Origin: an uncultured Pseudomonadota bacterium
GTDB taxonomy: Bacteria > Pseudomonadota > Alphaproteobacteria > Rs-D84
Length of the DNA stretch: 64,000 bases
Direction: 5' to 3'
Assembly: GCA_947307295.1 (NCBI GenBank)
Contig: CAMZIQ010000004.1
Location: forward strand, 1 to 64,000
Part shown: positions 42,300 through 51,870 of the stretch, in pieces
Layout of the letters: every line of letters starts with the position of its first letter
Position numbering within the stretch: position 1 is the first letter of the stretch
Translations under genes and position numbers: made by a program
The notes under the pieces: model-generated
What the model saw: only the letters and a program-made list of their open reading frames with translations
Told to the model about the DNA's origin: nothing
The model's database searches: none

Positions 42300-44357
42300 A
42301 TGAATCCAGAAGATATTCAAGAAACACCACAGCAAGCAATTGAAAAATACACTACTGATTTTACTAAATTGGCTGCTGATGGAAAACTAGACCCAGTAAT
42401 TGGGCGTGAAGATGAAGTTCGCAGAACTATTCAGGTTCTTTCGCGCAGAACGAAAAACAACCCTGTGTTAATTGGTAATCCAGGTGTTGGTAAAACAGCG
42501 ATTGTTGAAGGTTTGGCACAACGCATAGTTTCTGGCGATATGCCTGAAAATCTGTTGAATAAAAAATTATTGTCGTTGGATATGGGTGCTTTGATGGCAG
42601 GCGCTATGTATCGCGGTCAATTCGAAGGAAGACTAAAAGCAATTTTAAAGGCTGTCAAAGATTCAAACGGACAAATTATTTTGTTTATTGATGAATTGCA
42701 TACTATGGTTGGCGCAGGCAAGGGCGAAGGCTCTATGGATGCAGGCAATTTATTAAAGCCTATGTTGGCGCGTGGTGAATTGCATTGTGTTGGCGCAACT
42801 ACTTTGGATGAATATCGTCAATATATTGAAAAAGATCCTGCACTGGCACGTCGTTTCCAACCGGTTTATGTTGATGAACCAACAGTAGACGATACGATTT
42901 CAATCTTGCGCGGATTAAAAGATAAATACGAAGGTCATCATGGTGTTCGTATTGCTGATGCTGCGCTGGTTGCTGCGGTGAAATTATCTAATCGTTATAT
43001 TACTGACAGATTTTTGCCAGACAAAGCGATTGATTTGATTGATGAAGCTGCCGCAAGGGTGCGTATTGAAATTGCGTCTAAGCCTGAAAAGTTGGATGAA
43101 TTGGACAGACATTTAATGCAACTTAAAATTGAACAGCAGGCATTAAAGAAAGAAAAAGATGAAGAATCTAAAAAGCGTTTGAAAGATTTGGAAAACTTAA
43201 TCGAAAAAATGCAGGCTGAATCTGACAAAATGACTGCCGAATGGCATGATGAACAAAAAAAGATGAAAGGTTTATCAGATTCTATGGCGGCATTGGATGC
43301 TGCACGTGCAGAAGTTGCAATCGCTATGCGTAATGGCGATTATGAAAAAGCGTCAGCCCTGCAATATGGGAAAATTCCAGAATTAGAAGAAAAAATCAAA
43401 AAGCAAAACACAGAATCCAAAGAATATAAAACTGTGTTGCCAGAACATATCGCAGCGGTGGTTTCTAAATGGACAGGTGTTCCAGCAGACAGATTGTCTA
43501 TGGAAGAACAGGCAAAATTATTAAACATCGAAGATGAATTGCGTAAACGCGTGGTCGGTCAAGATGAAGCATTGTCCGTTGTTGCGCGTGCTATACGTCG
43601 TTCGCGTGCGGGGTTATCTGACCCACGCAGACCTTCGGGTTCTTTCATGTTCCTTGGTCCAACTGGTGTTGGTAAAACCGAAGTTGCCAAGGCTTTGGCG
43701 GAATATCTGTTTAATGATGATACTGCGATGACGCGTATTGATATGAGTGAATATATGGAACCTCATTCAGTTGCGCGCTTAATCGGCGCACCTCCGGGAT
43801 ATGTGGGATATGAACAAGGTGGCGAATTAACAGAATCTGTGCGCCGCAGACCTTATCAAGTATTATTGTTTGATGAAATTGAAAAGGCGAATCCTGATGT
43901 GTTCAATGTATTCTTGCAAATACTTGATGACGGCAGATTGACAGACGGGCAGGGTCGCATAGTTAATTTTACAAATACTATCATAATTATGACGAGTAAT
44001 TTGCCAAGTATGGATGCAGTTAAAAAGCAATTCAGACCTGAATTCATTAACCGTATTGATGAAATAGTATTCTTTAATGCGCTGGGCAAAGACGTAATGG
44101 CTGACATCGTTAAAATCCAAATTAAAATTTTGGAAAAGAGATTGGCAGAGCGTCAAATGTCTTTGCACATCACAGACAAAGCAATTCAATGGTTGGCTGA
44201 TAATGGTTATGATGCTGTGTTTGGTGCGCGTCCATTGAAACGTCTTATTACAAATGCAGTCGAAGATAAAATCGCAGATTTGATTTTATCAGGTAAGGTT
44301 GGTGAAGGTTCTACCGTCACCGTAGATGTTCATGGCAAAGAATTGTTGATACAATAA
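42300..44357 (+). CDS. clpB: ClpB-type disaggregase lacking the N-terminal domain
   Basis: 685 aa, against about 860 for full ClpB. It begins just before NBD1 ([20 protein letters not shown]) and so lacks the N domain, like the E. coli ClpB80 isoform. NBD1 has [15 protein letters not shown] and the pore loop around [13 protein letters not shown]. The coiled-coil M-domain ([20 protein letters not shown]) marks it as ClpB rather than ClpA/C. NBD2 has [19 protein letters not shown], pore [13 protein letters not shown] and [11 protein letters not shown], with a short deletion after IIIMTSNL. With DnaK it would rescue protein aggregates. ATG 42300 follows AAGAGG; no upstream N-domain coding is present. 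Confidence 0.94.
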   Translation: MNPEDIQETPQQAIEKYTTDFTKLAADGKLDPVIGREDEVRRTIQVLSRRTKNNPVLIGNPGVGKTAIVEGLAQRIVSGDMPENLLNKKLLSLDMGALMAGAMYRGQFEGRLKAILKAVKDSNGQIILFIDELHTMVGAGKGEGSMDAGNLLKPMLARGELHCVGATTLDEYRQYIEKDPALARRFQPVYVDEPTVDDTISILRGLKDKYEGHHGVRIADAALVAAVKLSNRYITDRFLPDKAIDLIDEAAARVRIEIASKPEKLDELDRHLMQLKIEQQALKKEKDEESKKRLKDLENLIEKMQAESDKMTAEWHDEQKKMKGLSDSMAALDAARAEVAIAMRNGDYEKASALQYGKIPELEEKIKKQNTESKEYKTVLPEHIAAVVSKWTGVPADRLSMEEQAKLLNIEDELRKRVVGQDEALSVVARAIRRSRAGLSDPRRPSGSFMFLGPTGVGKTEVAKALAEYLFNDDTAMTRIDMSEYMEPHSVARLIGAPPGYVGYEQGGELTESVRRRPYQVLLFDEIEKANPDVFNVFLQILDDGRLTDGQGRIVNFTNTIIIMTSNLPSMDAVKKQFRPEFINRIDEIVFFNALGKDVMADIVKIQIKILEKRLAERQMSLHITDKAIQWLADNGYDAVFGARPLKRLITNAVEDKIADLILSGKVGEGSTVTVDVHGKELLIQ

Positions 44358-44360
44358 AAA

Positions 44361-44386
44361 AAACCGCCCGAATGGGCGGTTTTTTA
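44361..44386. terminator. Bidirectional intrinsic terminator
   Basis: AAACCGCCC-GAAT-GGGCGGTTTTTT. Confidence 0.9.
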
Positions 44387-45133
44387 CATGCCATATGTTC
44401 GTTTGATATAATTATTGCGTGCAACCCTATCTGTTTGCAGTTGTTTGATTAAACCCACAATATTATTTATTATCAGAGTTTTTTTCTCTTCTGAATCATT
44501 AGAGAAACGAGTCACTACGAAAGACATTTTTTCGCTGTATATCTTATACCATGAATATGATGCTTTATCAGTCTTTATTAAAAATGCAGAATCAGGCGCA
44601 ACAGAATCTTTCATTGGTTTTCCATCTTGTCTGCGTGGCAAAGGTTTGAAAAATCTCTTTGAGGTATTAGATAAAAAGAAATCAAAGCCCATATCTTGGA
44701 TGATTTTAAAAACTTCGGTTTCAACACATGATTGTTCTTTTTTTGCGTATCGTGGTTCATCTATCATTTTAGGTTTTGCAAACAAGGTCAATTGTGGTTC
44801 AAAAAAGATTGGTTTTTGGTTGGAATCTGGATTGGTCCAATCAAATTTTTTTGATTCGATTGTTGTTTGATCATAAATTGTGATTTCGTTTTTATTTGAA
44901 TCACACACAACAAGACAATCATCAACTGACCGTGTTTTGAAACCTTTTATTGAATCATAATCAATATAAGGTCCAACACAAATATCAGAAAGCCGTGTAA
45001 CACCTGGGTTTCCGCGCAGTCTTAATGATTTATAAGAATCACTTATGTCATAAATTGGATAATGACCAAATGATGCGTATCCACCTTGGTCTATCCTAAC
45101 TTTTGGGATATAAACAGGTTCTATTTTTGACAT
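44384..45133 (-). CDS. Hypothetical protein
   Basis: 249 aa, not recognised. Start 45133 (MSKIEPVYIP) has AAGGA upstream. A longer reading to 45235 would add a hydrophobic N-terminus (MSRIIALLFYAIIGIVRL) that could be a signal anchor; it would overlap the divergent promoter region and lacks a ribosome-binding site. The protein is soluble and beta-rich at the N-terminus, with Lys/Arg-rich helices at the C-terminus. Divergent from the 45.3 kb gene. Confidence 0.68.
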   Translation of the reverse strand: MSKIEPVYIPKVRIDQGGYASFGHYPIYDISDSYKSLRLRGNPGVTRLSDICVGPYIDYDSIKGFKTRSVDDCLVVCDSNKNEITIYDQTTIESKKFDWTNPDSNQKPIFFEPQLTLFAKPKMIDEPRYAKKEQSCVETEVFKIIQDMGFDFFLSNTSKRFFKPLPRRQDGKPMKDSVAPDSAFLIKTDKASYSWYKIYSEKMSFVVTRFSNDSEEKKTLIINNIVGLIKQLQTDRVARNNYIKRTYGM

Positions 45134-45228
45134 TACAACGTCCTTTTTATAAATCTGCCTCTCTATTACTCCCAAAACTCTAAGTCGCACGATACCAATA
45201 ATTGCATAAAAAAGCAAGGCAATAATTC

Positions 45229-45256
45229 TTGACACTTGGCACCAGCATAGTATACT
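45229..45256 (+). promoter_or_regulatory. Sigma-70-type promoter
   Basis: TTGACA (45229-45234), 16-bp spacer, TATACT (45251-45256). Confidence 0.75.
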
Positions 45257-45281
45257 GAGCCAGGTTAAAAAAGGATTTTAA

Positions 45282-45665
45282 ATGGCTAAGAAAATACAAA
45301 ATACAGATATGTCTCTGAACAAAGAAGAACACATTTTGCCAATTATTAGAAATGAACAAGGCTATTTGGTTGAAGCAGATGGGACTTTTATAGATGTCAC
45401 TTCTGATAAACGTGTGTTGTACATTGGTTATAAACCAAAAACACCTGACAAAGGTGATACAATGAAGGGTATTATCGCGCAATACAAAAAAAATGAAATG
45501 ATTTTAAAACTTGAAGAAGCTAAAGAAGTAAAAAACGAAAATAAAATTAAACGCACCAAGGAAATTCTTAAAAATATAGAAGAATGTTTGATCAGGGAAA
45601 AAGACTATGTTTTTAAACATTTACACATTAATGTTGAAAATATAATTTCCGGTAAACAAAACTAA
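45282..45665 (+). CDS. Hypothetical protein
   Basis: 127 aa, not recognised. AAAAAGGA and a strong promoter precede the ATG. A short beta-rich N-terminal part (YLVEADGTFIDVTSDKRVLY) is followed by a Lys/Glu-rich helical region. It is cytoplasmic by composition. Single-gene unit with its own terminator. Confidence 0.72.
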   Translation: MAKKIQNTDMSLNKEEHILPIIRNEQGYLVEADGTFIDVTSDKRVLYIGYKPKTPDKGDTMKGIIAQYKKNEMILKLEEAKEVKNENKIKRTKEILKNIEECLIREKDYVFKHLHINVENIISGKQN

Positions 45666-45690
45666 AAAATGCCCAACAAGGGCATTTTTT
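45665..45690 (+). terminator. Intrinsic terminator
   Basis: AAAAATGCCC-AACAA-GGGCATTTTTT. Confidence 0.88.
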
Positions 45691-45751
45691 TCTCTTGCAC
45701 TTAGATATATTTTTTTGTTAAATTTTGTGTTGAAAAACAAAAGGAAAAAAT

Positions 45752-46573
45752 ATGGAAATGACACTTGATTCTTTGGTTACCATGTTGGGGGAAGTTTTGG
45801 CGAGTTTTGGTATGAGATTAATCGCTGCGATTGCAATATGGGTTATTGGTTTTTGGATTGTTAAAAAGGTTGTCGCATCATTAAGTTTTGGTATGAAAAA
45901 GCATGATGTTGACCCTTCTTTGGCATCTTTTTCTCAATCTTTTTTAAGTATAACTTTAAAGGTTTTTGTAATAATTATAATATTGGCAACACTTGGTGTT
46001 CAAATGACGTCCATAGTGGCTGTACTTGGTGCTGCTTCGTTGGCAATTGGTATGGCGTTGTCAGGAACACTGCAAAACGTTGCTGGTGGTATGGTTATAT
46101 TATTGTTTAAACCATTCAAAGTGGGTGACGCTATTGTGACTGCTGATGGTAAAATGGGTATTGTTAAAAAAATTATGATATTCACGACAGAATTACATAC
46201 TTTTGATAATCAGGTTTTATTCTTGCCGAATGGCGCTTTGTCAAATGGTGTTATAACTAATTTATCTCAGGGTAAAAATCGCAGAACAGATTTAACAGTT
46301 GGTATATCGTATGGAGATGATGTTGAAAAAGCACGCAGTGTTGCAATGAAAATATTATCCAAAGATAAACGCGTATTAAAAAATCCAGCACCAGAAATTA
46401 TATTGACTTCTCTGGATGATAGTGCGGTCACATTAATTGTTCGTTATTGGACTAAATATGAAGATTTGTTGCCAGCTCAGGCTGAAATTTTGGAAACAAT
46501 ATACAAAGAATTTCCAAAGAATAAATTGCATTTCCCATTCCCACAAATGGATGTTCATGTGAAAAAGAATTAA
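45752..46573 (+). CDS. mscS: Small-conductance mechanosensitive channel
   Basis: 273 aa, the size of E. coli MscS (286 aa). Three N-terminal helices; the pore helix TM3 holds the Gly/Ala-packed stretch VAVLGAASLAIGMALSGTLQ, followed by the beta-domain (FKVGDAIVTADGKMGIVKKI) and FLPNGALSNGVITNLS, all family hallmarks. It opens under membrane tension to release solutes on osmotic downshock. AAAAGGA lies upstream. Confidence 0.96.
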   Translation: MEMTLDSLVTMLGEVLASFGMRLIAAIAIWVIGFWIVKKVVASLSFGMKKHDVDPSLASFSQSFLSITLKVFVIIIILATLGVQMTSIVAVLGAASLAIGMALSGTLQNVAGGMVILLFKPFKVGDAIVTADGKMGIVKKIMIFTTELHTFDNQVLFLPNGALSNGVITNLSQGKNRRTDLTVGISYGDDVEKARSVAMKILSKDKRVLKNPAPEIILTSLDDSAVTLIVRYWTKYEDLLPAQAEILETIYKEFPKNKLHFPFPQMDVHVKKN

Positions 46574-46576
46574 AAG

Positions 46577-46600
46577 AAAACGCCCATTTGGGCGTTTTTT
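46577..46600. terminator. Bidirectional intrinsic terminator
   Basis: AAAACGCCC-ATTT-GGGCGTTTT between convergent genes. Confidence 0.9.
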
Positions 46601-46939
46601 TTATTGTTTTTGTCTTATAAACGATGTTCTTAGACGATTAAACAAATTCGGTTTTTGTTTTGCAATAAATAAATCTTCTTCTTTGGTATTTAAATCTTTG
46701 CACAAAGCATCGCAAAATTCATCAAGTGTCATAGCTATCATCAAAGGCGCATCGTTTTTTATAGAGACATTATATTTATATTCAAACTCTGTGATAATAT
46801 TTATTCTATCAATTATATCAAATCCAAGGACTTTATTCATTTTTGCATCAGGTGTAATTTTGTCACTAGATATATATGTGAACATATCATATATAATACC
46901 TTTGACTTTATCAAAACAGTCTTGTTTTGTGTATGGCAT
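46601..46939 (-). CDS. Acyl-carrier-like protein lacking the attachment serine
   Basis: 112 aa. The order of helices follows an ACP: KMNKVLGFDIIDRINIITEF aligns with the ACP helix II segment (LGADSLDxVELVMALE), and EFEYKYNVSIKND with the acidic recognition stretch. At the phosphopantetheine site DSL has become DII, so it should not carry the prosthetic group. It follows its paralogue by 5 bp. It may be a structural or regulatory partner of the intact ACP. Confidence 0.72.
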   Translation of the reverse strand: MPYTKQDCFDKVKGIIYDMFTYISSDKITPDAKMNKVLGFDIIDRINIITEFEYKYNVSIKNDAPLMIAMTLDEFCDALCKDLNTKEEDLFIAKQKPNLFNRLRTSFIRQKQ

Positions 46940-46944
46940 AACAA

Positions 46945-47256
46945 TTACCTTTTTTGTGTTTTTTGCAAAACAGTAATTTCTCTGTTTTTGGCGGTCAATG
47001 CATCAATAACAGATTTGTAAACATCGTTAACGGTTTGAAAATCACTAGCACGATTAAAATCAATCGAGATATCGTATTTGTGTTCTAATTCCATTACTGT
47101 TTGAACAATATCTAAACTATTTAAATTTAAGTCTTCGTGTATTTTAGAATCAATAGTTATAGTCATTTTGTCTACATTGTAATCTGGTAATTTGCGCAAA
47201 GCTCTTGTTAACACTTTTGTGCAAAAAATTTTTTCTGATGTTGTATAATTTTTCAT
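46945..47256 (-). CDS. Acyl carrier protein-like (intact Ser)
   Basis: 103 aa. KIHEDLNLNSLDIVQTVMEL contains the NSLD variant of the DSL phosphopantetheine-attachment motif, with ELEHKYDISID following as in ACPs. The N-terminal (about 25 aa) and C-terminal extensions exceed a standard 78-aa fatty-acid ACP, so a specialised role is more likely. Encoded 16 bp after the P-loop kinase gene on the same strand. Confidence 0.82.
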   Translation of the reverse strand: MKNYTTSEKIFCTKVLTRALRKLPDYNVDKMTITIDSKIHEDLNLNSLDIVQTVMELEHKYDISIDFNRASDFQTVNDVYKSVIDALTAKNREITVLQKTQKR

Positions 47257-47272
47257 TTTTTATCGTCCTTTT

Positions 47273-48154
47273 TTATTTTGAAAATTGCTTGGTTACCTTA
47301 TTAAAATAATATTTTATATAAGATTTGTAATTTGTAAATTTGCTTGTTTGAATTACTTTGAAAATCTCACGTTGTTCCTGCCCAAAATTTTTTATTTCTG
47401 TTCTAGTAAGATTTTTTTCTGGGAATTTAGACATAATAATATCATGAGTGCTTTTTAAATAATCTGGACATTCTGCAAAATTAATAACGAAGCCATTATG
47501 AACCATAAAGATAGGTTTATATGGGGCAGTATCGGAATTGTCCATAACACATCCAATATTTACAGAAGATAGTACTTCGGGCAAGTTGTTTAATCCGCCT
47601 TTGTATCTGCGAATAATAACATCTGGGGGCACATCGTGACCACCTTGTTTAACACGTTCAGAAACGCGATAAATACTTACTGCTGGATCCAATACATAGG
47701 GATGTAAACTACAAACATTATAACCGTATAAATTTTTAGCTTTGTTTATCAAAGATAATGCCGTTCTACCAGCACCAGTAGTTTCAAATATCAAATTATC
47801 GCCATTAGAAAAAGCATCGTATATTTTGTTTAATACGATTTTCCCAGATTCATATTTAAATTTCAATTCCAATAATTCTAATTCTCGTTCGTATTCAGCG
47901 AGTTGTGACAAACCATTTTGTCCGGAATTTCCATCCTGTTCCATTTCGGCAATATAAAATTTTTTTGTTGTTTGGTCTATTAGGTGTGCATTTTCTGGTT
48001 TGTTGATTAGTTCTGCAAACTCAATATCTTGGTTGGCAAAAAAAGCTTGTTTAAAAAAAAGACTCTGTGTGGCAATTCGGTTGTAAAAAGTCGTTTTGCC
48101 AGCACCGTTTGGTCCAGAAATCAAGATAAACCAAGGTTTTTTATTGTTTTGCAT
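47273..48154 (-). CDS. Zeta-toxin-like P-loop kinase
   Basis: 293 aa. Walker A SGPNGAGKTTFYN at the N-terminus, then NLIFETTGAGRTALSLI, and VSERVKQGGHDVPPDVIIRR with YKGGLNNLPEVL. The last pair is the substrate/lid signature of zeta-toxin-family kinases, which phosphorylate UDP-N-acetylglucosamine in the epsilon/zeta systems; chromosomal relatives have other small-molecule substrates. No epsilon-type antitoxin is adjacent; instead two ACP-like genes follow. First gene of a three-gene unit. Confidence 0.85.
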   Translation of the reverse strand: MQNNKKPWFILISGPNGAGKTTFYNRIATQSLFFKQAFFANQDIEFAELINKPENAHLIDQTTKKFYIAEMEQDGNSGQNGLSQLAEYERELELLELKFKYESGKIVLNKIYDAFSNGDNLIFETTGAGRTALSLINKAKNLYGYNVCSLHPYVLDPAVSIYRVSERVKQGGHDVPPDVIIRRYKGGLNNLPEVLSSVNIGCVMDNSDTAPYKPIFMVHNGFVINFAECPDYLKSTHDIIMSKFPEKNLTRTEIKNFGQEQREIFKVIQTSKFTNYKSYIKYYFNKVTKQFSK

Positions 48155-48238
48155 TTTGTTATTATCTCTGTTGTTTGTTTTTAGATGTTTATTATAGACA
48201 AAGATTTGTTTATGTCAATTATTTTTTATAAAAATAAA

Positions 48239-48263
48239 AAACCGTCCATAAAAATGAACGGTT
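48239..48263 (-). terminator. Terminator after the second tRNA-Ala 3'-end copy
   Basis: On the minus strand AACCGTTCAT and ATGGACGGTT pair imperfectly around TTTT and run into TTTTATTTTT. Confidence 0.6.
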
Positions 48264-48274
48264 TATTCAATTTT

Positions 48275-48486
48275 GGTGGAGCTGATCAGACTCGAACTGA
48301 CGAGACGGTGATGGTTGCCCAAGAAGGAGTCTCTGTTAAAAAAAAGAAAACCGCTCTTTACGAACGGCTTTATTTATTCTGGTGGAGCTGATCAGACTCG
48401 AACTGACGAGACGGTGATGGTTGCCCAAGAAGGAGTCTCTGTTAAAAAAAAGAAAACCGCTCTTTACGAACGGCTTTATTTATTCT
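48275..48486 (-). repeat. Two tandem 106-bp copies of tRNA-Ala 3' end plus terminator
   Basis: Units at 48275-48380 and 48381-48486 appear identical. Each carries, on the minus strand, the last 29 nt of tRNA-Ala (intact T-arm, acceptor 3' strand and CCA) preceded by AGAGAC...GTCTC, which form a stem in place of the D and anticodon arms, and a terminator (CCGTTC/GAGCGG then TTTTCTTTTTTTT). The real tRNA starts the third period at 48487. Unlike the Ser/Leu/Lys elements the T-loop is not expanded. Confidence 0.85.
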
Positions 48487-48561
48487 GGTGGAGCTGATCA
48501 GACTCGAACTGACGACCCCCTGCTTGCAAAGCAGGTGCTCTACCAACTGAGCTACAACCCC
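48486..48561 (-). tRNA. tRNA-Ala (TGC)
   Basis: 76 nt. Acceptor GGGGTTG/CAGCTCC (one G-T pair), A73, CCA. Anticodon arm CCTGC-TTTGCAA-GCAGG gives TGC. T-arm GTCAG-TTCGAGT-CTGAT. Confidence 0.96.
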
Positions 48562-48571
48562 AGAACTTTGC

Positions 48572-48657
48572 ATTTAAGGATTGAACTCTTTTGACAGACC
48601 CGCTGCACTGTAAAGCAACTTACCTCTACCAACTGAGCTACAACCCCAGAACTTTGC
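48572..48657 (-). pseudogene. Decayed tRNA copy upstream of tRNA-Ala
   Basis: 34 bp (48624-48657) duplicate the leader, acceptor and D-arm of tRNA-Ala at an 86-bp offset. The rest (GTTGC-TTTACAGT-GCAGC in the anticodon position, then a degraded T-arm GAGTTCAATC) no longer folds properly. It could be a dead tRNA-Val/Ala-like paralogue. Confidence 0.65.
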
Positions 48658-48799
48658 GACTTTCTCATGAAAGCCAAGTCATTTTATTAGTTTATAAATC
48701 AAAAGTCAAGATTTTTCTTGTTTTTTCAAAAATTATAATATAAAATCACAACCAACATTAACAAATAAATACAAATTCGCCAAAGGGGGTGAATACATA

Positions 48800-49006
48800 A
48801 TGGTTAAAGTTTTGGTCCGTGATAATAACGTTGAACAGGCTTTGCGCGTTGCAAAACGTAAATCTCAAAAAGAAGGCCTTTATCGCGAAATGAAAGAACG
48901 TCAACGTTACGAAAAACCAACTACTAAACGTAAACGTTTAAAAGAAGAAGCTGTACGTAACGAAAAGAAACGTCAATCAAAACAACGCATGGTATTCGGT
49001 TTCTAA
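48800..49006 (+). CDS. rpsU: 30S ribosomal protein S21
   Basis: 68 aa. The sequence [20 protein letters not shown] and the basic tail ([15 protein letters not shown]) are S21 throughout. S21 helps mRNA base-pair with the anti-Shine-Dalgarno during initiation. AAAGGGGG lies 8-10 nt upstream. Stands alone. Confidence 0.97.
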   Translation: MVKVLVRDNNVEQALRVAKRKSQKEGLYREMKERQRYEKPTTKRKRLKEEAVRNEKKRQSKQRMVFGF

Positions 49007-49091
49007 GGAATACAGAATCTAAAACAGCATCTCGCTGTAGCAAAGCGAAAGCGGGTGGCCTTTGGATTTTAATGTTGTATTAAGATTAAAA

Positions 49092-49114
49092 AAAACCGCT
49101 GTTCAGGCGGTTTT
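49092..49114. terminator. Bidirectional intrinsic terminator
   Basis: AAAACCGC-TGTTCAG-GCGGTTTT; between rpsU and the convergent unknown gene. Confidence 0.85.
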
Positions 49115-49471
49115 TTATTTTACGTTTTGTGCAGATTTATATTTTTTCAGATTATTCATCAAATCTAACATCTTCTTTTCATGCATGTCTTCAATTTGTA
49201 TTTCAGAATTTTCATTGATTCCTGTGCCGCCACGCATAACAACAGAATAATATATTTGTGCATTGTTTAAAATATCGCGCAACCCAGCCCCAGCTGCATA
49301 ACCTGTATAAGCAAACCCGACAGCGTTGCCACCTTCTGGACGAATAAGATTAGTTTTAAAACTGTAAGTTTCGACATTTAAACTTTTGTCTAAATCGGTA
49401 AACATTTGTGCAATATCAGACAACGTTATTTTTTTCGGTGTTTGTTGAACAAAATCTTCTGATTGACTCAT
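49115..49471 (-). CDS. Hypothetical protein
   Basis: 118 aa, not recognised. It is soluble, with a Gly/Ala-rich stretch in the middle (GFAYTGYAAGAGLRDILN) and a Lys-rich helical end. No signal peptide. A poor AAAGG-type site precedes the ATG (AAAAAGGCTAAAAAATG). Divergent from parC. Confidence 0.68.
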   Translation of the reverse strand: MSQSEDFVQQTPKKITLSDIAQMFTDLDKSLNVETYSFKTNLIRPEGGNAVGFAYTGYAAGAGLRDILNNAQIYYSVVMRGGTGINENSEIQIEDMHEKKMLDLMNNLKKYKSAQNVK

Positions 49472-49586
49472 TTTTTAGCCTTTTTGTTTTTGGAATTCTA
49501 ACACGCAAACCTAAAAAAACAAGGTTTTTTACTTGTTTTATTTTTATAAATGTTTTATTGTATCTCTGGAAAAAATGGGAAGAATT

Positions 49587-51824
49587 ATGAAAAAATCTGA
49601 AAATACGGTTGAAAATATTTCTGGACAGCAATTATCAGATGCGCTGTCTGAACGTTATTTGTCTTATGCGGTAAGTACTATCGTGGCACGTGCTTTGCCT
49701 GATGTAAGGGATGGTTTAAAACCTGTGCACCGCCGTATTTTGTATTCTATGTTGCGTCAAAAGTTATCTCCGAATGCTGCTTTTCGTAAATGTGCAACGG
49801 TTGTAGGGGATGTTTTGGGACATTATCATCCACATGGTGATTCTTCGGTTTATGATGCGATGGTTCGTCTTGCCCAGGATTTTTCTGTTCGTTATCCATT
49901 GATTGATGGTCAGGGTAATTTTGGAAATATTGACGGCGATCCCCAGGCTGCATATCGTTATACAGAATCTAAAATGACCGAAGCAGCGATGCTGATAATG
50001 GAAGGTATCGACGAAGATAGTGTTGATATGATGCCGAATTTTGATGGAACAACGGTTGAACCAACTGTGATGCCGGGTGCGTTTCCAAATTTATTGGCTA
50101 ATGGTGGTATGGGAATTGCGGTTGGTATGGCAACAAATATCCCAACGCATAATGTTTCAGAAATTATGGATGCGTTAAATTTGGTTGTTGATAAACCAGA
50201 CGCAACAACACAACAAATTATGAAAAAGTTGATTGGACCTGATTTTCCAACTGGCGGTATTTTAATTGATGATTTTGATACGATTTGCAAAAATTATGAT
50301 ACAGGTCGTGGTGCATTTCGTATTCGCGCTAAATGGGATGTGGAAAAACTAGAACGTGGTATGGAACAGGTCGTTATCACAGAAATTCCATATGGTATAG
50401 TAAAATCTAAATTGGTGGAACAAATTGCTGATTTAATAGATGCTAAAAAATTGCCTTTGGTAGAAGATATTGTGGATGAATCTACAACTGATGTGCGTAT
50501 TGTCATCACACCAAAAAATCGCAATATTCCAACAGATAAAATGATGGCGCATTTGTTTGCGATGACTGATTTAGAATACAAATTTAATATGAATTTCAAT
50601 GTTGTAGATTCAAATGGGGCGCCACGTGTTATGCCGATTGGTGATGTGTTGCGTGAATTTATTGCACATCAAAAAAATGTTTTATTACGAAGAACCAAAT
50701 GGCGTTTGAATAATATCGAAAGACGTCTTGAAATTTTGGGTGGATTGTTAATTGTCTATCTGAATTTGGACAGGGTTATTGAAATCATCAGAAACGAAGA
50801 TGATCCAAAGGCTGTATTGATGGAAGAATTTCAATTAACTGAAATTCAGGTTGAATCAATATTAAATACTCGTCTTCGTTCTTTGCGTAAATTGGAAGAA
50901 ATGGAAATAAGACGCGAAGATAAGGCTTTGCGCGAAGAACGCGATAAATTAAATGCTTTGTTGGTTGATGAAGAATTACAAAATGCGCAATTACATGCTT
51001 GGTTTGATGATATTAAAAAGCAATATGCAAAAAATACAGCGCTTGGTCGTCGTCGCACACAGTGGGCACCGGCCGGGGAAGAGATTGCTGTTAACGCAGA
51101 CGATTTCATTGAAAAAGAACCGATTACAATTATATTATCAACAATGGGTTGGATACGTGCGGCAAAGGGACATCTTGATTTGAATAATTTGGATATAAAA
51201 TTCAAAGAAGGTGATGAATTACAATTTGCTTTTCATGCACAAACTACGGATAAAATCAATTTATTTGCAGGTGGTGGAAAAATGTTTACATTATCGGCAA
51301 ATGATTTGCCATCTGCACGTGGTTTTGGTGAATCGGTGCGTATGATGGTTGATATCAGCGCAGAAGAAAATATAGTAAAAGCATTTGTTTTGGATACTTC
51401 TGCAAAATATCTGGTGATTGGTCGTCATGGTACAGGCTTTATCGTTGCTGGCGAAAATTGCGTTGCGCAGACAAAAAGCGGAAAACAAATTATGAATGTT
51501 GATGAACGCAATCCTGCGGTGTTGTGTGTGCGTGTGGATGGTGATATGGTTGCGCTTTCTGGGTCTAATGATAAATTGTTGATGTTTGAAACAGAACAAA
51601 TTCCAGAAATGTCGCGGGGCAAGGGTGTAATTTTGCAAAAATACAATGCCGAAAGAACATATACAATTGATGCGATGTTCTTTAATCGGGCGGATGGATT
51701 TGGATGGACTACGGGTCGTGGCACTACGAAATTGGATGATATTACACCATGGGTTGCTAAACGTGCATCTCAGGGGCATACTATACCTGTTGGTTTTCCA
51801 CGTAGTGGTAAGTTTGGAAAATAA
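49587..51824 (+). CDS. parC: DNA topoisomerase IV subunit A
   Basis: 745 aa. Catalytic Tyr in [10 protein letters not shown], the quinolone-resistance-region block [20 protein letters not shown] (Ser in GDSS at the position that is usually Ser), and [12 protein letters not shown]. The C-terminal domain is a short beta-pinwheel without the GyrA box (QRRGGKG), which favours ParC over GyrA. Together with ParE (not in the window) it decatenates chromosomes. Start 49587 has GGGAAG upstream; ATG 49575 is an in-frame alternative. Confidence 0.93.
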   Translation: MKKSENTVENISGQQLSDALSERYLSYAVSTIVARALPDVRDGLKPVHRRILYSMLRQKLSPNAAFRKCATVVGDVLGHYHPHGDSSVYDAMVRLAQDFSVRYPLIDGQGNFGNIDGDPQAAYRYTESKMTEAAMLIMEGIDEDSVDMMPNFDGTTVEPTVMPGAFPNLLANGGMGIAVGMATNIPTHNVSEIMDALNLVVDKPDATTQQIMKKLIGPDFPTGGILIDDFDTICKNYDTGRGAFRIRAKWDVEKLERGMEQVVITEIPYGIVKSKLVEQIADLIDAKKLPLVEDIVDESTTDVRIVITPKNRNIPTDKMMAHLFAMTDLEYKFNMNFNVVDSNGAPRVMPIGDVLREFIAHQKNVLLRRTKWRLNNIERRLEILGGLLIVYLNLDRVIEIIRNEDDPKAVLMEEFQLTEIQVESILNTRLRSLRKLEEMEIRREDKALREERDKLNALLVDEELQNAQLHAWFDDIKKQYAKNTALGRRRTQWAPAGEEIAVNADDFIEKEPITIILSTMGWIRAAKGHLDLNNLDIKFKEGDELQFAFHAQTTDKINLFAGGGKMFTLSANDLPSARGFGESVRMMVDISAEENIVKAFVLDTSAKYLVIGRHGTGFIVAGENCVAQTKSGKQIMNVDERNPAVLCVRVDGDMVALSGSNDKLLMFETEQIPEMSRGKGVILQKYNAERTYTIDAMFFNRADGFGWTTGRGTTKLDDITPWVAKRASQGHTIPVGFPRSGKFGK

Positions 51825-51870
51825 AATATAATTTTTTTGATTATATTACCAGGAACAAAAGAGGATGAAA

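Noticed and set aside
47273..48154. Classical epsilon/zeta toxin-antitoxin pair
   Set aside because: No small epsilon-like antitoxin gene lies on either side; the neighbours are ACP-like.
48275..48486. CRISPR array
   Set aside because: The units are 106 bp, only two, with no unique spacers, and are explained by tRNA-Ala 3'-end duplication.
48185..48497. Two ORFs ending GGADQTRTDETVMVAQEG
   Set aside because: Readings of the duplicated tRNA-Ala 3' end; identical because the DNA is tandemly repeated.
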